The notes beneath the pieces are model-generated. The model did no database searches, was not told the origin of the DNA, and was given only the letters and a program-made list of their open reading frames with translations. A program made the translations under genes and the position numbers. This document shows positions 43,837 through 52,121 of a DNA stretch of 64,000 nucleotides, piece after piece. Origin of the DNA: Pseudomonadales bacterium (GTDB lineage Bacteria; Pseudomonadota; Gammaproteobacteria; Pseudomonadales; Azotimanducaceae); assembly GCA_029251375.1 (NCBI GenBank), contig JAQXDL010000049.1, forward strand, positions 62,001-126,000. Direction: 5' to 3'. Every line of letters begins with the position of its first letter. Position 1 is the stretch's first letter.

Positions 43837-46800
43837 CTAGCCTTGCTTTGCTTTGCTGATACTCAACGATAGGTGGTGCTCATCAATCTCAAAGCTCAAA
43901 GGCTGGGCTGCGTCAGATTCTATGAGTTCGGTCGTTAAGGTTTCGCCCATGACATATTCTCGATTGTCCTGGATTGCCTTCAAAAGTGCTTCACTGGCAT
44001 GAACAGTCAATTGAATTCTATCGACCACGTTGAAGCCTTCTTCACGACGAGATTTCTGAATTCGATTAACAACTTCGCGCGCCAGACCCTCTGAAAGCAA
44101 TTGCTCGTTCAAAGTGCAGTCCATATCGATTGAGATAAATCGATTTGATACGGCGTTGGTGCCTTCCATCGCTTCACGGAAAACGAGAATGTCATCGGCA
44201 CTGAATGTTTCGCCGTCCAATTCAAGACTGCCTGAGTCCTGCAATTTCTCGATTGCCTCTGAGGTTAATGACTCAATTGCGGACTTGTAGGCTTTAAATT
44301 GTTTGCCGAGTCGTTTACCCAGTACAGGTGAATTAGGTTTGGCAAAGAGGTTGATGAATTGTGATTCATCCGTTGAGTATTCAACTTTTTTCACGTTTAA
44401 CTCAGTCTCGATATAGTCCTCAAGCCGGGCAATCTCCTCAAGCATATCAGTATTCTTGTGGATCACTGTAAGTGAAGACAATGGGTACTTGGTTTTGATT
44501 TTTTCATTGTTGCGTTTTTGTCGACCCAGCAGAATGATATTTTGCATACGTGTAACGGCCTGCTCCAGTTCGGGCTGAATAAGCTTCTCATCAGCAACGG
44601 GGTAGCTGCAAAGATGAACAGATTCAGGCTGCTGTGAGCTGAACACTTTCATTTCTTGATGTAATGCTTCAGCGAGGAAAGGCGCAAAGGGTGCCATGCT
44701 CAAATTCAATTCATTAATGACCGTATACAGCGTCTGATAAGCGGCTTCTTTATCGGCATTTACGCCCTCTTGCCAGAAGCGACTTCGGTTGAGACGGATA
44801 TACCAATTGGTGAGATCTTCAATGAAGTCGAACAAGGCAGGCACGACATTGTAAAGGCGATAGCTTTCCATCTCCTGGGCAATATTGGATTTTAGCGTCT
44901 GCAATCTCGATAACATCCACTGATCCATTATGTTGCTTGACGCGACAGGGTTTTCAGCAGGTATCCAATTGTCGATCTGCGCGTAGGTATTGAGAAACTT
45001 GAACGCGTTCAGCCAAGGTAATAAGGCACGGCGTACCATGTCTTTTACACCCGTATCAGCGAATTTTTGTTCCTCGGCACGAACCAATCCTGAATTGATG
45101 AGGTAAAGCCGCAAAGCGTCAGCGCCGTAAACCTCCATAAGATCGTCCGGGGGCGTGTAGTTCTTTAGACGCTTTGACATCTTCTTGCCGTCTTCGGCCA
45201 TAACGATGCCGTTAACAATGACGTTCTTGAAAGGGTTTGTGTCGAATAACGCAGTACCCAACACAATTAATGTATAGAACCAGCCGCGCGTTTGGTCTAG
45301 CCCCTCAGCGATAAACTCAGCGGGGAAGCCCTTGTCGAAGACATCTTGGTTTTCAAAAGGATAGTGTAATTGTGCGTAGGGCATCGAGCCGGATTCAAAC
45401 CAGCAGTCCAACACTTCTTCGATACGATGATAGGTGCCTGGCTCGCCGTCAATCTGGAAGCTTAGTTGGTCAACGTTCTCGCGATGCAGATCATCAACTT
45501 CAACACCCGAGAGTTGTTTGAGCTCCTCAATGGAGCCTATGCAAATGCGATTGTCCGTTTTGTCATTGATCCAGATCGGCAAAGGTGTGCCCCAATAACG
45601 ATTTCTCGATATTGCCCAGTCAATTGAACCTTCAAGCCACTTGCCCATGCGCCCCGATTTGATGTGTTCCGGAACCCAATTAATTTTGTCGTTAGATGCT
45701 TGCAGTTTATCTCGCATAGATTCGACACTGACATACCAAGAGTCGATGGTGCGATAGATGATGGGCGTGTCAGAGCGTGGGCAGAAAGGGTAGCTGTGCA
45801 TGTAGGTTTCATGTTTGTACAGGGCACCTGTTTCTTTGAGATGTTTGATGATCTCTTTGTCTGCTTCTTTGACACCTAATCCGGCAAAGTCTTTTACCTC
45901 TGCTGTGAATTTGCCGCTCATATCGACAGGACAAACGAGTGCTGTGATGCCAGCCGCCTTTAGGACCCGGTTGTCATCCTCACCAAATGCGGGTGCTTGA
46001 TGCACGACACCGGTACCACTATCGGTGGTGACATAGTCATCAGCGACAATTTGAAAGGCGCCTTCGGCCCTCATGTCCTCAAAATAATCAAATAAGGGTG
46101 CGTAGGTACGGCCGACCATCTCTGCACCTTTTAACTCAGAAAGTATTTCAAGGTTACGACCTTTACCGACTTCTTCAAGTCGCGCTTTCGCCAAATAGAA
46201 CGTCTGGCCTAGCTCCTCATCGCGTACCTTGAGGTAGTCAATGTCTGCGCCCACGCAAAGCGCAAGATTAGAAGGTAGTGTCCAGGGCGTGGTGGTCCAT
46301 GCGGCGACATAAGCATCTTCGTCGTCGAGTTTAAATAGAACCGTTACAGCCGGATCTTGCACGTCCTGGTAATTAGATGTGGCTTCAAAATTGGATAACA
46401 CTGTGCCGAGAGCGGTCGAGAAGGGTACGACTTTTACGCCACGGTAGATAAGGCCTTTCTCCCACAGCTGCTTTACGACCCACCAAACCGATTCCATGTA
46501 CCAAGGGTCCATGGTCTTGTAATCGTTTTCAAAATCTACCCATCTCCCGATCCGCGAAATGGTTTTCTCCCATTCCGATGTGTACCTTTGAACAATGCTT
46601 CGACATTCATCGTTGTAACCTTTGATGCCGAGTTTCTCGACGGCCTCTTGAGACGACATACCAAGCGACTTATCTATTTCATGTTCAATAGGAAGACCAT
46701 GGCAGTCCCATCCAAAACGACGTTGGACATGAAACCCCTTCATGGTGAAGTAGCGAGGTACGGCATCTTTTAGAATTGAACCGACAAGGTGGCCGTGATG

Positions 46801-46971
46801 AGGAAGACCTGTCGCGAAAGGAGGCCCGTCATAGAAAATATACGGCTCTGCGTCACGAGTCTGATCAAGGGATTGTTGGAATACCTTGTTCTGCTGCCAA
46901 TAGTCGAGAATCTTGTGTTCCCCAGCAACGAATGAAAAATCCTCAGCTGTCGGATTCGATTTAGTACTCAC
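43837..46971 (-). CDS. ileS: Isoleucyl-tRNA synthetase, eukaryote-like type 2 (IleRS2)
   Basis: Essential aminoacyl-tRNA synthetase, 1044 aa. The HIGH motif reads HHGH (residues 58-61, GLPHHGHLVGS) and the KMSKS loop reads KKMSKRLKNY near residue 597. Both, plus the N-terminal YDGPPFATG block and long C-terminal extension, mark it as the eukaryotic/IleRS2 clade, which is naturally less sensitive to mupirocin. The CP1 editing domain (TTPWTLPSNLAL) is present. Ends before a 198-nt gap to the amidase. No other ileS is visible, but the window is too small to exclude a type 1 copy. Confidence 0.95.
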   Translation of the reverse strand: MSTKSNPTAEDFSFVAGEHKILDYWQQNKVFQQSLDQTRDAEPYIFYDGPPFATGLPHHGHLVGSILKDAVPRYFTMKGFHVQRRFGWDCHGLPIEHEIDKSLGMSSQEAVEKLGIKGYNDECRSIVQRYTSEWEKTISRIGRWVDFENDYKTMDPWYMESVWWVVKQLWEKGLIYRGVKVVPFSTALGTVLSNFEATSNYQDVQDPAVTVLFKLDDEDAYVAAWTTTPWTLPSNLALCVGADIDYLKVRDEELGQTFYLAKARLEEVGKGRNLEILSELKGAEMVGRTYAPLFDYFEDMRAEGAFQIVADDYVTTDSGTGVVHQAPAFGEDDNRVLKAAGITALVCPVDMSGKFTAEVKDFAGLGVKEADKEIIKHLKETGALYKHETYMHSYPFCPRSDTPIIYRTIDSWYVSVESMRDKLQASNDKINWVPEHIKSGRMGKWLEGSIDWAISRNRYWGTPLPIWINDKTDNRICIGSIEELKQLSGVEVDDLHRENVDQLSFQIDGEPGTYHRIEEVLDCWFESGSMPYAQLHYPFENQDVFDKGFPAEFIAEGLDQTRGWFYTLIVLGTALFDTNPFKNVIVNGIVMAEDGKKMSKRLKNYTPPDDLMEVYGADALRLYLINSGLVRAEEQKFADTGVKDMVRRALLPWLNAFKFLNTYAQIDNWIPAENPVASSNIMDQWMLSRLQTLKSNIAQEMESYRLYNVVPALFDFIEDLTNWYIRLNRSRFWQEGVNADKEAAYQTLYTVINELNLSMAPFAPFLAEALHQEMKVFSSQQPESVHLCSYPVADEKLIQPELEQAVTRMQNIILLGRQKRNNEKIKTKYPLSSLTVIHKNTDMLEEIARLEDYIETELNVKKVEYSTDESQFINLFAKPNSPVLGKRLGKQFKAYKSAIESLTSEAIEKLQDSGSLELDGETFSADDILVFREAMEGTNAVSNRFISIDMDCTLNEQLLSEGLAREVVNRIQKSRREEGFNVVDRIQLTVHASEALLKAIQDNREYVMGETLTTELIESDAAQPLSFEIDEHHLSLSISKAKQG

Positions 46972-47078
46972 TGTTTGTCACCCTGCTTGATTGAACATAC
47001 TAGATTTTGTTCTACGGTCTTAAGGTCTGCGGTCTTACTATCGGTAGTCGGCACTTTATTGCGATTAATATTGTAAAA

Positions 47079-47104
47079 AAAAACCCGCCTTGTGGCGGGT
47101 TTTT
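47079..47104. terminator. Bidirectional intrinsic terminator downstream of prs
   Basis: CCCGCC (47084-47089) and GGCGGG (47094-47099) pair around TTGT, with A-run on the left and T5 on the right. It lies in the 317-bp gap between prs and ileS (both on the - strand) and would end the purN-prs transcript. The rest of that gap (46972-47288) shows nothing recognisable. Confidence 0.93.
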
Positions 47105-47288
47105 CGAATTCTCTGGATATTTTTTAAAAATACGTCACAAGAATCAACCCACCGCGAAATGTCGGATGTTAATTATAATATTCGGAATAATGATTCTTCT
47201 GCGCATCGGTGAAGGATCGGGTAATTCAGTGAACTTGTCAAGAAACCCTCATCTGCAACGCCAATTGCTGGGTGTTGTATGCCACTGC

Positions 47289-48299
47289 TCATTCTCTGTC
47301 TTGCTGAACTTGAGTCACACTTCCCCTTGAATTAATTTTTTGTATGATTGTCGCCAATAGCTTCTCAATGCGGAAAACGTGATACCAAGACGGCGTATCC
47401 TTGTGCTGAACGGTACTTGTGCCAACAAAATCAAACTGCCAACCTTCCTTTTCAGAACGTTGTTTGAGTTCTGACATTCTCTCCCAGGCAGGTCCTGACA
47501 TGAGCGGGTGCGTGCAGGCAACAACGATATCCTTGGCACCGCGTTCTTTTAACTCACTAACAGCGGCCACGACGGAGCCTCCAGAGTCGACAATATCGTC
47601 AACTAACAACACGTTCTGACCGGAAACATCGCCGATTAAGGTTGATCGAAACACCTGGTTAGGTTTCGAATAATCCCGCTCTTTTGACAGCGCGGCAAGA
47701 TCCGCCGATAGCTCTTCCGCATAGGCGCGAGCGCGCTCAAGGTAGCCAACATCCGGTGATACGACGACATCACAGGTGATTTTCTCTTTCTGTAGCCATT
47801 CAACTAGGTGTCTTGTCAGAAAGACGTTCTCCAGATGAGCCATAGAAGGATTAAACATGCCGGCGATTGCATCATTGTGAATTTCGACTGAGACAACGCG
47901 GTCCGCGCCGGCACTTTGCAGCATGCGTGCAAACAAACCTGCGGTGATACCTTCTCGGGTTCGACCTTTACGTTTGTCTTGTCGTGCACCCGGGTAGTAG
48001 GGCGTGATAGCGGTAATGTATTGTGCGTCGGACAATGCAGCAGCTTCGATGGCGTGTAGCAGCATGATGAATCTGTCATAAACCGATAGGTCGTCGATCT
48101 CGCCGACCGGCGATTGAAAAATATAGACGTCATGTCCTCTTACATTGGACTTGATCTCCATCTTACCCTCACCACAAGCAAACCAGGTTTCACTAGTCGG
48201 AATGAGATCCATCTTCATGTGCTTGGCGACTTCTTCCGCGAAAGGTCGTCCCGATTCACAGGTCATCAGCGCGATGGGTGCTCGTGGGTTAGTTATCAT
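47289..48299 (-). CDS. Divergent ribose-phosphate pyrophosphokinase (PRPP synthetase family)
   Basis: Makes or is related to enzymes making PRPP from ribose-5-phosphate and ATP. The conserved blocks are altered relative to standard Prs: KMEIKSNVRGHDVYIFQS, TPYYPGARQDKRKGRTREGITAGLFARML, VEIHNDAIAGMF and a PRPP loop VLLVDDIVDSGGSV (normally VDDMIDTGGT). 336 aa, slightly longer than usual. It overlaps purN by 4 nt, tying it to purine synthesis. It may be a second Prs paralogue rather than the housekeeping one, which would lie elsewhere in the genome. Confidence 0.82.
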   Translation of the reverse strand: MITNPRAPIALMTCESGRPFAEEVAKHMKMDLIPTSETWFACGEGKMEIKSNVRGHDVYIFQSPVGEIDDLSVYDRFIMLLHAIEAAALSDAQYITAITPYYPGARQDKRKGRTREGITAGLFARMLQSAGADRVVSVEIHNDAIAGMFNPSMAHLENVFLTRHLVEWLQKEKITCDVVVSPDVGYLERARAYAEELSADLAALSKERDYSKPNQVFRSTLIGDVSGQNVLLVDDIVDSGGSVVAAVSELKERGAKDIVVACTHPLMSGPAWERMSELKQRSEKEGWQFDFVGTSTVQHKDTPSWYHVFRIEKLLATIIQKINSRGSVTQVQQDRE

Positions 48300-48892
48300 T
48301 TTTTGTCACTCCGATCTGGCATGAGGGTCGCTAGTGTTTCGATTAGCAAATTGTGTTCGTGGGTTAGTACTCTTTTTGCCAGCAATGCAGCCGTGTCTGT
48401 GGGTTCAACGGCGACAACTTGCTGAGCAATAATAGGTCCGGTGTCATATTCTTCATCTACCCAGTGAATAGTGATACCTGTTTGCGGGTCGCCTGATGCA
48501 ATCACAGACTCGTGTACTTTCATGCCGAACATCCCTTTGCCGCCGTGTTTAGGCAGTAATGACGGATGTACATTGACGATCTTACGTTTAAAGGCTTTGA
48601 GGGTTTTCGGACCGAGTTTTTTCATGTACCCAGCGGTAATAACCCAATCAACTTTGTGAGTACGCAAGGCATCGAGCATGGCGCTATCAATAGCGGCAGC
48701 ACTGCAATGGGTTTGGCTTGAGATATGTAGTGTCGCGATGCCGGCGCGGTCTGCCCGTGCGAGTGCTTCAGACTTTGAGTTATTCGATATAGCCAAGACA
48801 GGGGTCGCGTTTACCTTGCCTGATTGGCATGCGTCAATGATGGCTTGAAAATTGGTGCCTCGGTGTGAAGCGAGAATGCCGAGTCGTTTCAT
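48296..48892 (-). CDS. purN: Phosphoribosylglycinamide formyltransferase (GART)
   Basis: Transfers a formyl group from 10-formyl-THF to GAR in purine synthesis. N-terminal GILASHRGTNFQAII (GAR site), the catalytic block IVNVHPSLLPKHGGKGMFG with the Asn-His pair, and HWVDEEYDTGPIIAQ (catalytic Asp in the D-T-G motif). 198 aa is normal. Usually paired with purM; here it is followed by the divergent PRPP synthetase with a 4-nt overlap. Confidence 0.92.
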   Translation of the reverse strand: MKRLGILASHRGTNFQAIIDACQSGKVNATPVLAISNNSKSEALARADRAGIATLHISSQTHCSAAAIDSAMLDALRTHKVDWVITAGYMKKLGPKTLKAFKRKIVNVHPSLLPKHGGKGMFGMKVHESVIASGDPQTGITIHWVDEEYDTGPIIAQQVVAVEPTDTAALLAKRVLTHEHNLLIETLATLMPDRSDKK

Positions 48893-48966
48893 ATGTTGAT
48901 GCGATTCATGACTAAAAGCTTCGGTCGAAGTGACGGCGCGAGTGTATCAAGAAATTGGTGACAGCT

Positions 48967-50505
48967 CTATGAGCGATAGGTTTCCCTGAGAATATTTTTT
49001 TGTACCTTGCCCATCGTGTTCCTTGGCAGTGCATCAACAAAGTGAATCTGCTTCGGTACTTTGAAGCCAGCGATGGTTGTCTTCATCTCTGCAATGATTT
49101 GTTTTTCTGAAAGAGGGCCATTTTTGGCTTTAATGTCGTCGCATACAATAACCGCGACCACCGCTTCTCCAAAATCCGCGTGCGGAACACCGATTACGGC
49201 CGATTCTGTGACGCCGCTTATCTTGTCTAGAATAGATTCAATCTCTTTCGGGTAAACGTTCAAGCCACCGGAGATAATCATGTCTTTGTCACGTCCGATG
49301 ATTGAAATGTAACCGTCTTCATCGAGACTGGCGATGTCGCCGGTTTTAAAAAAACCGTCGTCAGTGAATTCCTCGGCGGTTTTGTCTGGCATTTGCCAAT
49401 AGCCCTTGAACACATTGGCACCCTTTACGTACAAGGTGCCAGCTTGCCCAACGGCGACCTGTTGAACTAAATCATCACAAATTTTCGTCTCGACACCCGC
49501 TAATGCCGGCCCGACCGTGCCGGGTTTCCTTTTCCCTAATAGAGGGTTGGATGTGTTCATACCCGTTTCAGTCATGCCGTATCGTTCGACAATGGTATGG
49601 CCGGTGCGCTGTTCAAAGTCTTCAAAGGTTTGGGTAAGTAAAGGTGCTGAGCCGGACGTGAATAACCGCATATTGTTGCAAGCATCGCCGTTTAGACCGT
49701 CATGGGCTAATAATCTGACATAGTTGGTTGGTACGCCCATATAGATAGATGATTTGGGTAACCAATCGACGACCAGCTGAGGGTCAAACTTTGTCATGAA
49801 ATTCATTTGACTGCCGTTGAAGACAACAAGGTGCGTCGCGACAAATAATCCGTGTATGTGGAATATAGGCAGGGCGTGCAGTAAAACGTCGTCGGTTTGC
49901 CAGCCCCATGCTGAACTTAATGTCGCCGCATTGGCAACGAGGTTGCCATGGCTAATCATTGCGCCTTTTGGGTTGCCCGTCGTACCAGATGTGTAGAGGA
50001 TTACTGCGATATCGGCTGCGTCGCAGGCCTCGTCTTTAAAATCTGTGTCTTCGCTGTTTTGGATTTCATAATCTGCATGTCCAAAGTGGCCTGTCGATGC
50101 ATTATCGTGTAGATAATTTCCGTTGTTGTCTAAGGTGCCAACGTTACAATTCGCATGTTTGTCAAATATGGCACGTCGCGCTGGATCACACAGGGCGAAA
50201 GAGGGGGCAGCGTTGCCGATAAAATATTCAACTTCGTGCTCAAGATAATCCGTGTTAAGCGGAATATAAATAAACCCCGCGCGTAGGCAGGCGAAGTACC
50301 AAAACAGATTCTGTGGACTTTTTTCGACTTGGACGATAACTCTATCGCCTTTGTGAACCCCAAGCTCGGTTAAGTGATGCGCGATTCGACCACTTTGATG
50401 ATGCAAGTCAGCGTAACTGTAAGTGTGTCCATCTGGAAGATTTAGAAAGGCACTAGCATGGTTGAATTTTTGCTGGCAGTGGCTGTAGAAATTTGATTCG
50501 GTCAT
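48967..50505 (-). CDS. matB: Malonyl-CoA / methylmalonyl-CoA synthetase (MatB-like)
   Basis: Acyl-adenylate-forming enzyme of 512 aa. Adenylation motifs: LYTSGTTGNPKGAMISH, VERYGMTETGMNTSNP (MatB/ACSF3-type signature), TGDIASLDEDGYISIIGRDKDMI, and the catalytic Lys in NTMGKVQKN. Converts malonate or methylmalonate plus CoA and ATP to the CoA ester. It stands alone, 74 nt upstream of purN; no malonate decarboxylase genes are beside it. Identification as MatB rather than a general ligase rests on the TETGMNTSNP block. Confidence 0.85.
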   Translation of the reverse strand: MTESNFYSHCQQKFNHASAFLNLPDGHTYSYADLHHQSGRIAHHLTELGVHKGDRVIVQVEKSPQNLFWYFACLRAGFIYIPLNTDYLEHEVEYFIGNAAPSFALCDPARRAIFDKHANCNVGTLDNNGNYLHDNASTGHFGHADYEIQNSEDTDFKDEACDAADIAVILYTSGTTGNPKGAMISHGNLVANAATLSSAWGWQTDDVLLHALPIFHIHGLFVATHLVVFNGSQMNFMTKFDPQLVVDWLPKSSIYMGVPTNYVRLLAHDGLNGDACNNMRLFTSGSAPLLTQTFEDFEQRTGHTIVERYGMTETGMNTSNPLLGKRKPGTVGPALAGVETKICDDLVQQVAVGQAGTLYVKGANVFKGYWQMPDKTAEEFTDDGFFKTGDIASLDEDGYISIIGRDKDMIISGGLNVYPKEIESILDKISGVTESAVIGVPHADFGEAVVAVIVCDDIKAKNGPLSEKQIIAEMKTTIAGFKVPKQIHFVDALPRNTMGKVQKNILRETYRS

Positions 50506-50865
50506 TTAAACGCTAGGCACGGATGAGTTCGAGGCCATTACTTTGCCTTAATTGTTTTCAGCATTCCAGTCTCGCACGTTGCAAAAACTGAGCGGTATTC
50601 AACTCCTTGGCCAGATGGATAGCGCCTCAATCCAACTTTTGTTGGTTGGCGTAAACACAGTGCTATCTCAGCTAAACCCGCGGACCAAAGTGTCAAAGCA
50701 GTGCAATTGTTTTGGTCGGTTCGATGTTAGAATTATCACGACAGATTGAAAACGGGTTAAAAGGTCGTCGAAAATACATACAAGCAGTATCTAAGATAAC
50801 TTAACGAGAGATTTGAGAGATAGGTAAGGTGCGGTTTGAAAGGGCAACAAAAAAACGGAGTATTT
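50506..50865. other. Intergenic region between matB and the copper chaperone gene
   Basis: No credible gene here. A 7-bp inverted repeat (GACCAAA at 50693-50699 with TTTGGTC at 50711-50717) lies in the middle; no U-run follows. The divergent promoters for both genes should lie here, but no clear -35/-10 pair with consensus spacing was found. Confidence 0.5.
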
Positions 50866-51459
50866 ATGTTCGAGAGAAAAAGGGCTGCTTTGGCGCTCGT
50901 TATGGCGTTTGTTACCGGAGTCGGCAGCTTGTCTATAAGCACTTTGGTGCAGGCTAGCTCGCCTTTAGAGAGCTCGGCTGCAGATAGCACTGCTGCAGAT
51001 AGCTCTGCTGTAGGCAGTTCTGCTAAAGATAATTTAACTCCGGTTATCGCTGCTGAAGTTAACCAAACAGCTATTAAAACAATCGAGATTAGCCGTGCTT
51101 GGTCGAGGGCGACGCCACCGGGTGCGCCGATGGGCGCGATATACATGGATTTACAGAATCACTCTCTTGAACAGGTTGGCATTGAGTCTGTTTCAACTGA
51201 TGTTGCGGAGCTCAGCGAAGTCCACCAGAGTATCGAAGTTAATGGCGTCATGCGTATGAGAGAGGTTGCGCCATTTCTGTTGCCGAAGAATCGTACGGTA
51301 TCGCTTCAACCCGGTGGTAAGCATGTGATGTTGATGCGATTGAAACAACCGCTGAAGATCGGAAGTGTGTTTACATTATTGGTCACGGACAGTTTAGGAA
51401 CCGTCCACGAGGTGCCAGTTAAAGTGGGTGGATATGGGCAGATGTCGTATCCTAAGTGA
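50866..51459 (+). CDS. Periplasmic copper chaperone PCu(A)C
   Basis: Delivers Cu(I) to cytochrome oxidase or scavenges copper in the periplasm. The signal peptide (MFERKRAALALVMAFVTGVGSLS...) is followed by a Ser/Ala low-complexity linker (residues about 30-55, encoded by a 15-nt repeat), then the PCu(A)C cupredoxin-like domain with the Met/His ligand pattern EVHQSIEVNGVMRM...GKHVMLM. ATG 50866 has CGGAG upstream; an earlier start at 50836 is less likely. Product 197 aa. No cox or sco gene is adjacent. Confidence 0.88.
   Translation: MFERKRAALALVMAFVTGVGSLSISTLVQASSPLESSAADSTAADSSAVGSSAKDNLTPVIAAEVNQTAIKTIEISRAWSRATPPGAPMGAIYMDLQNHSLEQVGIESVSTDVAELSEVHQSIEVNGVMRMREVAPFLLPKNRTVSLQPGGKHVMLMRLKQPLKIGSVFTLLVTDSLGTVHEVPVKVGGYGQMSYPK
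50956..51030 (+). repeat. 15-nt in-frame tandem repeat (5 units) in the copper chaperone linker
   Basis: Units begin at 50956, 50971, 50986, 51001 and 51016; consensus AGCTCTGCTGCAGAT. They encode repeated SSAAD-like pentapeptides (S-S-A-A-D, S-T-A-A-D, S-S-A-V-G, S-S-A-K-D) between the signal peptide and the copper domain. Confidence 0.9.
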
Positions 51460-51490
51460 GGCATGGGTGCACCATATGTATAGTGCCTCA
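51457..51490 (+). terminator. Possible hairpin terminator after the copper chaperone gene
   Basis: TGAGGCA (51457-51463, including the stop codon) pairs with TGCCTCA (51484-51490). The stem is 7 bp with a 20-nt loop containing GGTGCACC. No U-run follows, so termination by this element is uncertain. Confidence 0.35.
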
Positions 51491-51664
51491 GTGATCTTTG
51501 GTTAGCTGGTTTATTTATCGTTAGCACCATTTGAAAAGGTTGCGCGAGCTTATGCGACGACGTTAGTTGGTAACGTTGGAGGTAAAGGCGATAGCAAAAA
51601 CATTACCCGTGAGGGTAGATTGCGATAACCTCAAGCGTGTTACTAGTATCTTAAGGAGAACGAA

Positions 51665-52120
51665 GTGCAAGAGATGTCCTGGGGAACACTGATAGCTGAT
51701 GCGGCTGAGATCGCTGCGTTTGGTAAAGCACGAATCGACGGTAAGGTTTCCTACTTAGCGACCATAAGACGCTCTGGCAAGCCCCGCATACATCCGGTGA
51801 CCGCGATCGTTGGCGATGATCGGTGTTTTATTTTTGCTGAGCCCGCTTCGTCAAAGGTGAAAGACCTTGAAAAAAATAATGCGTTTAGCCTTCACTGTGG
51901 CATGTCAGATAGCTCGGGTAGCAGTGGTGAATTTCAATTGGCAGGCCGGTTAGTGCGAATCGATGATGTGCAGTTACGAGCGGCCGCGGAAAAAAATTGC
52001 AGCTATCGTCCCTCAAGCAATTATCACCTTTACGAGATGTGCCTGTCCGAAGCCATAGCAACCTCCTACAGGGGTGGTAGAGCTGTTAGAAATAAATGGT
52101 CATGTTCATCCAGCGAGTAA
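51665..52120 (+). CDS. Pyridoxamine 5'-phosphate oxidase-like protein
   Basis: A 151-aa single-domain split-barrel flavoprotein of the PNPOx-like superfamily: YLATIRRSGKPRIHPVTAI and the FIFAEPASSKVKDLEKNNAFSLHCGM block (cofactor binding). The start is GTG 51665 with AAGGAG (51653-51658) 7 nt upstream; an in-frame ATG at 51674 is poorly spaced. These proteins bind FMN, F420 or heme; which one cannot be told. Its stop lies 2 nt from the convergent end of the DUF885-like gene. Confidence 0.8.
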   Translation: MQEMSWGTLIADAAEIAAFGKARIDGKVSYLATIRRSGKPRIHPVTAIVGDDRCFIFAEPASSKVKDLEKNNAFSLHCGMSDSSGSSGEFQLAGRLVRIDDVQLRAAAEKNCSYRPSSNYHLYEMCLSEAIATSYRGGRAVRNKWSCSSSE

Positions 52121-52121
52121 A

